From: Bacteroidales bacterium
GTDB lineage: Bacteria > Bacteroidota > Bacteroidia > Bacteroidales > Tenuifilaceae
Length of the DNA stretch: 64,000 nt
Assembly (NCBI GenBank): GCA_020636845.1
Contig: JACJXD010000001.1
Coordinates: 310,001 to 374,000 of the forward strand
Reading direction: 5' to 3'
Part shown: positions 55,511 to 63,637 of the stretch, one piece after another
How the letters are laid out: every line of letters starts with the position of its first letter
Numbering within the stretch: position 1 is the stretch's first letter
The notes under the pieces: model-generated
The model's database searches: none
The model's input: only the letters and a program-made list of their open reading frames with translations
What the model was told of the DNA's origin: nothing
Translations under genes and position numbers: made by a program

Positions 55511-56743
55511 ATGATTGACAATCAGAAATTTCTTTACAAATGTATCGACTGCGGCAAGGAATATACCCCTTCGCCGCAGCTTTACCTTTGTCCAACCTGT
55601 AGTAAAGCAAATACCCCTACCCAACCCCCACGCGGAGTTCTTAAGGTTATTTTCGATTTCGAAAGTTTAAAACGCAATCACCAAGGTATATCCGAAAATA
55701 ACTACCTTAAATTATTACCTATACAATCGTACGAAAGTATGCCTCCGTTGCGGGTCGGAAAAACTCCTCTATACAAGTTTCATAAACTCGACAATCAGGA
55801 ACTTCCCTTTAAACTGTTGATAAAAGACGATTCTCAAAATCCAACATTCTCTTTCAAAGACAGGGCTTCGGCCATTGTTTCGGCATACGCAAAGGAAAAC
55901 GGCATAAACACAATTGTTGCAGCATCAACGGGTAATGCAGGTTCTTCCATTGCAGGAATTTGCGCATCGCAGGCACAAAAGGCCATTGTAATGGTTCCTA
56001 AATCGGCACCAGTAGCTAAGCTCACCCAAATTGTAATGTACGGGGCAACCATTGTTCCCGTAAACGGAACTTACGATAACGCTTTCGACCTAAGTATTGA
56101 GGCAACCCAGAAATTTGGCTGGTACAATCGCAACACGGCCTTTAACCCATTAACCATTGAAGGGAAAAAAACTGTAGCCTTCGAAATATTCGACCAACTA
56201 AAAGGTAATTTACCCGACCGAATTTTTGTACCCGTTGGCGATGGTGTAATTATTTCGGGAGTTTATAAAGGTTTTGAGGATTTACTAACTATTGGTCTCA
56301 TCGATAAAATTCCGACAATAGTAGCCGTTCAGGCGGAAGGAAGTAGCAACATTGTTGGCAACTTACTATCCGAACAATTCGAATCCAAGCCAAGCAATAC
56401 AATAGCAGATTCTATTTCTGTTGATATTCCCCGTAACTTTTTCATGGCAAAAGATTTTATAAAGAAGTATCATGGCGAAGGCATTACCGTTACCGATGAT
56501 GAGATACTTAAAGCATCCTCGAAACTATCGCGTAATACCGGTATCTTTGCTGAACCTGCTGCAATAGCATCGTTTGCCGGATTGTTAAAATACTGGAAAA
56601 ACGGGAAACTTTCTGCCAATTCCAATAATATGATTCTACTAACAGGTAGCGGTCTAAAAGATTTAAAATCGGTATCATCGTTGGTTAATATACCCAAACC
56701 CATTGAACCGAATTTAGAAGACTTAGATAAACTGATTAAGTAA
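55511..56743 (+). CDS. thrC: threonine synthase-like PLP enzyme with zinc ribbon
   Basis: 410 residues. The N-terminal zinc ribbon has Cys 11, 14, 27 and 30 (CIDCGKEY...LCPTC). The PLP lysine is in NPTFSFKDRAS (about K116), followed by AASTGNAGSSIAG and VPVGDGVIISGVYKG. This is the threonine synthase (ThrC, short type) pattern. It follows the 492-aa PLP enzyme by 11 bases, inside a catabolic island and away from thrA/thrB, so it may act on a related O-phospho or beta-substituted amino acid. The thrC name is by family only. Confidence 0.75.
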   Translation: MIDNQKFLYKCIDCGKEYTPSPQLYLCPTCSKANTPTQPPRGVLKVIFDFESLKRNHQGISENNYLKLLPIQSYESMPPLRVGKTPLYKFHKLDNQELPFKLLIKDDSQNPTFSFKDRASAIVSAYAKENGINTIVAASTGNAGSSIAGICASQAQKAIVMVPKSAPVAKLTQIVMYGATIVPVNGTYDNAFDLSIEATQKFGWYNRNTAFNPLTIEGKKTVAFEIFDQLKGNLPDRIFVPVGDGVIISGVYKGFEDLLTIGLIDKIPTIVAVQAEGSSNIVGNLLSEQFESKPSNTIADSISVDIPRNFFMAKDFIKKYHGEGITVTDDEILKASSKLSRNTGIFAEPAAIASFAGLLKYWKNGKLSANSNNMILLTGSGLKDLKSVSSLVNIPKPIEPNLEDLDKLIK

Positions 56744-56793
56744 CTAATAATCCTAAATTTAGATTTTGGGGTTATGAATTCTGAATTCTGCCC

Positions 56794-56801
56794 TATTTTT
56801 G
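56794..56801 (+). promoter_or_regulatory. -7 promoter element for the selenium-type Mo hydroxylase gene
   Basis: TATTTTTG, 30 bases before ATG 56832. A TTTG at 56765-56768 is 25 bases away, rather far for a -33. Confidence 0.5.
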
Positions 56802-56831
56802 TATTTATTATCAAATCTTGAATATATAAGC

Positions 56832-59387
56832 ATGATTAAACTATCGGTAAACGGCAAAACCATTGAATATAACAAAGACGAATCGCGTTCTTTACTCGAT
56901 TTTTTACGCAAAGATTTACACCTCACGGCTGCAAAGGATGGCTGTTCGGGACAAGGTGTATGCGGAGCCTGTTCAGTCGAAATAAACGGTAAAATCAAAA
57001 TGGCCTGCAGGGTAAAAATGGCCGATATGAATAACGCTGAAGTATTTACTCTTGAAGGTCTTGCCGATTTTCGCGATATTATGGGAAAACATTTTGCCCA
57101 ACAGGGTGCAGTACAATGCGGATTTTGTTCTCCCGGAATGATTATGCGAGCCAAAGGACTTTACAATAGCAACAAAACACCTAGCCGCAACGATATTATT
57201 AGGAGTATTACCCCAAACCTTTGCCGTTGTACCGGCTATGTAAAAATTATCGACGCCATAGAAACCGGGTTTAAAGAGTTAAATGGCGAAAGTTTGGCTT
57301 CTCCTACAAAAAACGATGCTAAAATAGGAAGTAGATATACCAAATTTCAAGCATTTGAAACGGCTGTAGGTCAACGCCCATTTACCGACGATATGTTTGT
57401 TGACGGAATGCTTTACGGCGCCCTTAAGTTCTCCGACTATCCAAAGGCAAAAATCTTATCAATCGACTTTTCACAGGCGCTTAAACTCGAAGGAGTTGTA
57501 AACGTTTATACTGCCAAGGATGTTCCCGGAAACAGGTACACCGGTCTAATTTTCAAGGATTGGCCAATTATGGTTGATGTTGGAGAAACAACCAACTACA
57601 TTGGCGACGTTCTTGCCGGAATTGTTGCCACTTCGGAAGAAATTGCGCGTAAAGCCACAACGCTTATAAAAGTGGAATACGAGGTGCTAAATCCTGTTAC
57701 GGACATGCTGGAAGCTGTTAAACCCAACAGCCCAATGGTACACGAGGGAAAATCGAATGTACTGGAAACATGTACCATTCAATTTGGTGATGTTGAAAAG
57801 GCATTTGCCGAAGCAGCGTACACATCGCACGATATTTTCGAAACACAGCGTATTGAACATGCATTTTTGGAAACCGAAACGGCCCTAGCCCTTCCCAATG
57901 CCGACGGAGTAAAAGTTTACAGTCAGGGACAAGGTGTTTACGTTGATAGAACCGAGATTGCCCAATTCTTAAACTTACCAGAAAGTAAGGTAAAGGTCAT
58001 TCAGGTTCAAAACGGTGGAGGCTTTGGAGGGAAAGAGGATATTACCGTACAGGGGCACGCTGCTCTTTTTGCTTTTCTGACTAAAATGCCTGTAAAGGTT
58101 CACTTTACCCGCGACGAGTCTATACGAATGCACCCAAAGCGTCATCCTGTTTGGATGAAGATGAGTTTAGCCTGCGATAGCAAAGGTAAATTTACAGCCA
58201 TAAAACTCGATGCTGTAGGCGACACTGGCGCTTATGGTTCCGTAGGAACAAAAGTTATGGAACGCGTGGTTGGACATGCAACGGGAGGATATACCGTTCC
58301 CGCCGTTGACATTTCGGCAAAGACCGTTTATACCAACAATATTCCATGCGGGGCAATGCGTGGATTTGGCGTTCCGCAGGTTATATTCGCCATGGAGGTT
58401 TGCATAGACGACATTTGCCGTCAGGCAGGTTTCGACCGTTGGCAAATTCGTTTCGATAATGCACTGGAGGATGGAGCAAAAACGGCTACCGGACAAATAC
58501 TAAGAGGCGTCGGGCTAAAGAAAACCTTACTGGCTGTAAAGGATGAATTTAATGCAGCAAAATATGCCGGAATTGCCTGTGGTTTAAAAAATACAGGCGT
58601 TGGAAACGGCATGGTTGACGATAGTGAGATAATAATCAAAATAATCGATAAGAATAACGTTGAAATTCATCATGGATGGAGCGAAATGGGACAAGGCGTA
58701 CATACCATGGCCATCCAAACGCTTCATCAGGAAACCGGGATTGACCCTTCAATAGTAAAGGTTAAGGTTACCACCGAGGCCGAAATTCCTACAGGAATGA
58801 CAACCTCGTCAAGGGCAACGGCATTGGTATCCAACGCCATTATTAACGCAGCCAAAGGTCTAAAAAACGATCTCAAAGAAGCCCCTTTGGAAAAACTGGT
58901 TGGAAGAAGTTACAAAGGCAAATTTGTTTGCGACTGGACTTGTAAACCCGGAGCCGATGTAGATGAACCTGTTATCCACTTTTCGTATGGATACGCCACT
59001 CAGGTAGCCATACTCGACGATCAAGGAAATCTTAAAAAGTTAATTGCTGCTCACGATGCCGGTAAAATTATGAACCAAATGCTTTTCGAAGGTCAAATTG
59101 AAGGAGCACTGCACATGGGAATGGGCTACGGGCTAACCGAAGATTTGCCTATGAAGGATGGCTATCCAATCAGCTATAAATTCAACGATATTGGTATAAT
59201 TCGGGCAAACGAGATGCCCGAACTGGAAGTTATTGGCGTAGAAGAACCCGACCCTGTTGGACCTTACGGTGCAAAAGGCATTGGTGAAATAGGACTTGTT
59301 CCTACGGCCGCTGCAATAGCTAACGCACTCTACTCCTTCGATGGAATAAAAAGAACAAAACTACCAATGAAGAGGCGTGAAAAATAA
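56832..59387 (+). CDS. selenium-dependent xanthine dehydrogenase-type Mo hydroxylase
   Basis: About 851 residues from MIKLSVNGKTIEY; a longer frame from 56799 overlaps the -7 element. One chain joins two 2Fe-2S domains (CSGQGVCGACSV about 38-49, CGFCSPGM about 96, LCRCTGY about 133) to the Mo domains (GGGFGGKEDI about 396, MRGFGVPQVIF about 508, EMGQGVHTM, and C-terminal GIGEIGLVPTAAAI with the catalytic Glu about 815). It has no FAD domain. The fusion matches the family of selenium-dependent hydroxylases of purine degraders, in which Se is a labile sulfido-type ligand. No in-frame TGA (selenocysteine) is present. It should pass electrons to a partner such as YgfK. Confidence 0.88.
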   Translation: MIKLSVNGKTIEYNKDESRSLLDFLRKDLHLTAAKDGCSGQGVCGACSVEINGKIKMACRVKMADMNNAEVFTLEGLADFRDIMGKHFAQQGAVQCGFCSPGMIMRAKGLYNSNKTPSRNDIIRSITPNLCRCTGYVKIIDAIETGFKELNGESLASPTKNDAKIGSRYTKFQAFETAVGQRPFTDDMFVDGMLYGALKFSDYPKAKILSIDFSQALKLEGVVNVYTAKDVPGNRYTGLIFKDWPIMVDVGETTNYIGDVLAGIVATSEEIARKATTLIKVEYEVLNPVTDMLEAVKPNSPMVHEGKSNVLETCTIQFGDVEKAFAEAAYTSHDIFETQRIEHAFLETETALALPNADGVKVYSQGQGVYVDRTEIAQFLNLPESKVKVIQVQNGGGFGGKEDITVQGHAALFAFLTKMPVKVHFTRDESIRMHPKRHPVWMKMSLACDSKGKFTAIKLDAVGDTGAYGSVGTKVMERVVGHATGGYTVPAVDISAKTVYTNNIPCGAMRGFGVPQVIFAMEVCIDDICRQAGFDRWQIRFDNALEDGAKTATGQILRGVGLKKTLLAVKDEFNAAKYAGIACGLKNTGVGNGMVDDSEIIIKIIDKNNVEIHHGWSEMGQGVHTMAIQTLHQETGIDPSIVKVKVTTEAEIPTGMTTSSRATALVSNAIINAAKGLKNDLKEAPLEKLVGRSYKGKFVCDWTCKPGADVDEPVIHFSYGYATQVAILDDQGNLKKLIAAHDAGKIMNQMLFEGQIEGALHMGMGYGLTEDLPMKDGYPISYKFNDIGIIRANEMPELEVIGVEEPDPVGPYGAKGIGEIGLVPTAAAIANALYSFDGIKRTKLPMKRREK

Positions 59388-59466
59388 AACTGAATTATGC
59401 CTTACTATACAATAAAAATGTACTTATTTCATTAAAAATAATTTTTAACGACTAATATCACCATAT

Positions 59467-60729
59467 ATGGACATCCTACTAAAAAACGCAACCTACATTA
59501 ATCACGAAACACTGGAAATTAAAGGTGCCGATGTTGTTGTTTCGCCGGGGAAAATTGATTTTTACGCTCCAAATACATATAGCAATAATGTTGGTCAAAC
59601 AATAGATTGTACCGGAAAGTTGGTAACCCATTCGTTTGTAGTTGGACACCATCACGCCTATTCGGCATTATCGCGAGGAATGGGTGCTCCCAAAAAGAAT
59701 CCGGAAAATTTCTACGAAATTTTGGAATACGTATGGTGGACGCTGGACAAAAACCTTACACCCGAAATGGTTGAGTATAGTGGATTAGTTACTGCCATGG
59801 CTTGTGCAAAAGCAGGTTCAACCTTTGTAATAGACCATCATGCTTCGCCTTATGCCATTAAAGATTCCCTGGAAATTTTGGCAAAAGCATTCGACAGCGT
59901 TGGCGTTTCACATTTGCTATGCTACGAAATCAGCGACCGCGATGGCGAAAAAATAGCCCAAGAAGGGTTGGACGAAACCGATCGTTATCTTTCTTCGCAT
60001 CAAGGACTTGTTGGATTACACGCTTCGTTTACTCTTAGCAATGATACGCTAACCAAGGCCTCGGAACTTGTAAGCAAACACAACTCGGGTATTCATATCC
60101 ATGTTGCCGAAGATGTTTACGACCAAAAACATTGCTTCGAAACCTACCACAAAACTATTGGGCACAGGTTAAATGATTTCGGCTTCTTAAATAACTCTAA
60201 GTCCATTCTGGTACACTGCCTACACCTGTCCGATAGCGAAAGGGAGTTAATAGGAAATTCTCCTTGCTGGGTTGTGCAAAATACCGATAGCAACCTTAAT
60301 AATAACGTGGGCTATTTTAATAGCAAGGGGTTAAAGGGAAATATTATGCTTGGTACCGACGGAATGCACAGCGATATGCTTCATAGCTTAAAGTCATCGT
60401 ATTTTGTCGGGCAAAATTTCGACCCGATGAGCCCTTTGCAAGCATACCAAAGGCTAAGAAATGCCCATCGCTACATTAATCAAAACGGCTTTACAGGCGA
60501 TAGTCCGGACAACCTCGTCGTTCTGGACTACGACTCTCCTACTCCGGTAACACAGCAAAACATTGCAGGACACTTTGCTTTTGGAATAAACCAATCGCAT
60601 GTTAGGGACGTAATTGCAAACGGCAAGTTAATAGTTAATAACCACAAGGTAACTACCGTTGATGAGGAAATTATTCTTAACGAATCCAAAAAGCTGGCAA
60701 AAATTCTCTGGGATAGAATGGCAAGGTAA
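59467..60729 (+). CDS. ssnA: SsnA-type amidohydrolase
   Basis: 420 residues, amidohydrolase barrel of the guanine deaminase/chlorohydrolase type. Metal ligands: VVGHHHAYSALSRG (HxH, about 61-63), HIHVAEDVYD (third His), LVHCLHL (fourth His) and LGTDGMHSD (Asp). N- and C-terminal beta strands close a small sandwich (DILLKNATYI; VIANGKLIVN). SsnA is found in purine-degradation gene clusters with ygfK. It probably opens or deaminates a ring intermediate. It lies 79 bases behind the Mo hydroxylase and is the last gene of the island. Confidence 0.9.
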   Translation: MDILLKNATYINHETLEIKGADVVVSPGKIDFYAPNTYSNNVGQTIDCTGKLVTHSFVVGHHHAYSALSRGMGAPKKNPENFYEILEYVWWTLDKNLTPEMVEYSGLVTAMACAKAGSTFVIDHHASPYAIKDSLEILAKAFDSVGVSHLLCYEISDRDGEKIAQEGLDETDRYLSSHQGLVGLHASFTLSNDTLTKASELVSKHNSGIHIHVAEDVYDQKHCFETYHKTIGHRLNDFGFLNNSKSILVHCLHLSDSERELIGNSPCWVVQNTDSNLNNNVGYFNSKGLKGNIMLGTDGMHSDMLHSLKSSYFVGQNFDPMSPLQAYQRLRNAHRYINQNGFTGDSPDNLVVLDYDSPTPVTQQNIAGHFAFGINQSHVRDVIANGKLIVNNHKVTTVDEEIILNESKKLAKILWDRMAR

Positions 60730-60756
60730 AAACAATATAAAAATTGGACTTCTACA

Positions 60757-60791
60757 TCATCCCCTCCTTTTCCGAAGGGGATGAGTTTTTT
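60757..60791 (+). terminator. terminator of the island (after ssnA)
   Basis: TCATCCCCT / AGGGGATGA, a 9-bp stem followed by GTTTTTT. Confidence 0.85.
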
Positions 60792-61000
60792 ATTCACGCA
60801 AAATTTTACACTATATTCATAATTATATCAGCAATAAAAAGATTTCTCGCCTGCGCTCGAAATGACAACATGGTTGTAAAACATAAGGTACGGACGTGAA
60901 CATCCAAGCCAACATAGAAATTTTTAGTTTTCATTCAGGATGAGATTTTGCATCGAACATGATAGCATTTTTTAGTTTATCTTAAAATCCAATTTTTCAG

Positions 61001-61008
61001 TATCTTTG
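61001..61008 (+). promoter_or_regulatory. -7 promoter element for lepA
   Basis: TATCTTTG, 16 bases before ATG 61025. Confidence 0.6.
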
Positions 61009-61024
61009 CACTTCAATTTTTTGA

Positions 61025-62818
61025 ATGAGGATGGAGAATATCAGGAACTTTTGCATAATTGCCCATATCGATCATGGGAAAAGCACATTAGCCGACAGGC
61101 TATTGGAAATTACCCACACGTTGTCCGAAAGGGAACTACAAGATCAGGTGTTGGACGACATGGACCTTGAGCGCGAAAAGGGAATTACCATTAAAAGCCA
61201 TGCCATTCAAATGGATTACGCGTATCAAGGGAAAACGTACAAGTTTAACCTAATTGATACTCCGGGGCACGTCGATTTTTCGTACGAAGTTTCCAGGGCC
61301 ATTGCATCGTGCGAAGGCGCCATACTTGTAGTTGATGCAACGCAGGGAATTCAGGCTCAAACCATATCGAACCTATACCTCGCCATAAATCACGACTTGG
61401 ACATTATCCCTGTCATAAACAAAATTGACATGGATGCAGCTATGGTTGATGATGTTAAAGACCAAATTGTTGATTTAATTGGATGCGACCCTAACGATAT
61501 CCTTCCGGTTAGCGCCAAAACAGGTGTTGGCGTTGAGGCTGTACTAGAAGCCATTGTAAATAGAGTAAAACCACCCAAAGGCGATCCCGAAGCCCCGTTG
61601 CAGGCGCTTATTTTCGATTCGGTTTTCAACTCGTTCAGAGGAATTATCGCATACTTCAAGGTTGTAAACGGAACAATCCGAACCGGCGATAAGGTTAAGT
61701 TTGTAAATACCGGTCGTGAATACGACGCCGATGAAGTTGGTATTCTTCGCCTAAAAATGGTTCCAAAAAATTCCATCAGCGCAGGCGATGTAGGTTATAT
61801 CATCTCCGGAGTAAAGGAGTCTTCCGAAGTAAAAGTTGGCGATACCATTACCCATGTAGTCAATCCCTGTAACAAGGCTATTGCCGGTTTCGAGGATGTA
61901 AAACCAATGGTTTTTGCAGGCCTATATCCTGTCGATGCCGATGAATACGAAGATTTAAGGTCATCGTTGGAAAAACTTAAACTAAACGATGCATCGTTGT
62001 CGTTCGAACCGGAATCATCGTTGGCCCTTGGATTTGGGTTTCGCTGCGGTTTTCTGGGATTGCTCCACATGGAAATAATTCAGGAGCGTCTTTTCAGGGA
62101 ATTCGATATGGACGTAATAAACACCGTTCCTAACGTTTCGTATAAGGTTTACACTACCAAAGGCGAAATGGTCGAAGTTCATAACCCAAGCGGTTTGCCG
62201 GAGCCAACCATGATTGACCATATTGAAGAACCTGTAATTACAGCACAAATAATTACCAAATCCGAGTATTTGGGTGCAATTATGAAACTCTGCATCGATA
62301 AACGAGGAATTTTAAAGAATCAGGTTTTTATTGCCTCGGACAGAGTTGAAATTACTTTCAGAATGCCGCTTAGCGAAATTGTTTTCGACTTTTACGATAA
62401 GTTAAAATCCATATCGAGGGGCTATGCCTCCTTCGACTACTTTATGGATGGCTATCAGCCTGCAAAACTTATCAAGTTGGATATTTTGCTAAATGGCGAA
62501 ATGGTTGACGCGCTATCGTCGCTAATACATTTTGACCACGCTTACGACTTCGGACGAAAAATGTGCGAAAAGCTAAAAGAACTTATTCCTCGTCAGCAGT
62601 TCGACATTGCCATTCAGGCTGCCATTGGTTCGAAAATTATTGCCCGCGAAACCGTAAAAGCTGTTCGTAAGGATGTTACGGCAAAATGTTATGGAGGAGA
62701 TATTTCGCGTAAACGTAAACTGCTGGAAAAACAGAAGAAAGGTAAAAAGCGTATGCGCCAAATTGGTCAGGTTGAAGTACCTCAACAGGCATTTCTCGCT
62801 GTACTTAAAATGGATTAG
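61025..62818 (+). CDS. lepA: elongation factor 4 (LepA)
   Basis: 597 residues. GTPase motifs: AHIDHGKSTLADRL (G1), DMDLEREKGITIKSHA, DTPGHVDFSYEV (G3) and NKIDMDAA (G4). The C-terminal domain has SRKRKLLEKQKKGKKRMRQIG, the family end. LepA back-translocates ribosomes and helps 30S assembly. ATG 61031 (MENIRNF) is an equal start choice. The next gene begins 5 bases after the stop. Confidence 0.97.
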   Translation: MRMENIRNFCIIAHIDHGKSTLADRLLEITHTLSERELQDQVLDDMDLEREKGITIKSHAIQMDYAYQGKTYKFNLIDTPGHVDFSYEVSRAIASCEGAILVVDATQGIQAQTISNLYLAINHDLDIIPVINKIDMDAAMVDDVKDQIVDLIGCDPNDILPVSAKTGVGVEAVLEAIVNRVKPPKGDPEAPLQALIFDSVFNSFRGIIAYFKVVNGTIRTGDKVKFVNTGREYDADEVGILRLKMVPKNSISAGDVGYIISGVKESSEVKVGDTITHVVNPCNKAIAGFEDVKPMVFAGLYPVDADEYEDLRSSLEKLKLNDASLSFEPESSLALGFGFRCGFLGLLHMEIIQERLFREFDMDVINTVPNVSYKVYTTKGEMVEVHNPSGLPEPTMIDHIEEPVITAQIITKSEYLGAIMKLCIDKRGILKNQVFIASDRVEITFRMPLSEIVFDFYDKLKSISRGYASFDYFMDGYQPAKLIKLDILLNGEMVDALSSLIHFDHAYDFGRKMCEKLKELIPRQQFDIAIQAAIGSKIIARETVKAVRKDVTAKCYGGDISRKRKLLEKQKKGKKRMRQIGQVEVPQQAFLAVLKMD

Positions 62819-62823
62819 GAAAA

Positions 62824-63594
62824 ATGCTGCACAGAATAAAATCGAGTTGGTTGCGAAACCTTCGAATTGGTTACATTTCGGGGCAATCGGGAATAATGAA
62901 CCGCTACCTGAACGAGGGTGAGAATTGGAACAGCCATCTTGAAAAGAGCAAGCAACTTATCACGGAATTTATCCTTTCGCGTAAGCCAAAAACGGTAAGG
63001 ATCTTGGGTAGCGGATGGTTACTTGACGTTCCCATAGACGCCATCTTAAAAACCGGCGCCAAGGTTATTTTAACCGATATTATTCATCCCCGACAAATAA
63101 AACACAAGTACGCGCATAACTCACAGGTCACTTTCGAAACTATTGACCTTAACGGCGGTCTTGTGTTCTTTATCGGAAACCGAAAGGTAAAGCAGATAAA
63201 CTACTTTGAACTGGCCAATTTCATTAACAACTCACCGTTAAATCAATTCAACGAGGATGTTGTTATATCGTTAAACCTTCTAAGTCAACTGGCGGAACTT
63301 CCCCTTAACTTTTTGGCTCGTAAGCAAAAACTCGACGACTGGCAAGTTGAAGAACTTACCGAAGAAATTCAAAATAGACACCTACAAAATCTTCCAACCG
63401 GTAAGACATTGCTAATTACCGATTTCGAGGAAGAATACTATCAGGATAAAAAGTTAAGTGCCGTAAAACCAACGGTATTTGTAAAACTCGAAGATTACAA
63501 GCAACTGGCAGAATGGGATTGGAATTTCGATACCCTCGAAACATACAAGGAAGATTATACCACCATTTTAAAAGTTAAAGCCGTTGAGATATAG
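62824..63594 (+). CDS. hypothetical protein with Rossmann-like start
   Basis: 256 residues, unrecognised family. Residues about 55-90 (VRILGSGWLLDVPIDAILKT, VILTDI) look like the first two strands of a class I SAM-dependent methyltransferase, but the usual GxGxG is GSGWL and later motifs are not clear. The C-terminus is acidic, with a TLLITDFEEEYYQD segment. It starts 5 bases after lepA, so it is co-transcribed and translationally coupled. No membrane segment or signal peptide. Confidence 0.7.
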   Translation: MLHRIKSSWLRNLRIGYISGQSGIMNRYLNEGENWNSHLEKSKQLITEFILSRKPKTVRILGSGWLLDVPIDAILKTGAKVILTDIIHPRQIKHKYAHNSQVTFETIDLNGGLVFFIGNRKVKQINYFELANFINNSPLNQFNEDVVISLNLLSQLAELPLNFLARKQKLDDWQVEELTEEIQNRHLQNLPTGKTLLITDFEEEYYQDKKLSAVKPTVFVKLEDYKQLAEWDWNFDTLETYKEDYTTILKVKAVEI

Positions 63595-63637
63595 CAAAAA
63601 TGAAACTTGTTTTATTTATTCGAATTTCAGTTTGCTA

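Larger units (their letters stand above)
60730..61024. other. 295-base non-coding stretch between island and lepA
   Basis: It holds the ssnA terminator, a CTCGAAAT-type repeat at about 60836-60870, and the lepA promoter. No gene is seen. Confidence 0.55.

Noticed and set aside
56832..59387. Selenocysteine insertion in the selenium-type Mo hydroxylase
   Set aside because: The frame is open without an in-frame TGA. In this family Se is a cofactor ligand, not Sec.
61390..61776. 128-codon reverse open frame inside lepA
   Set aside because: Antisense shadow of a conserved gene.
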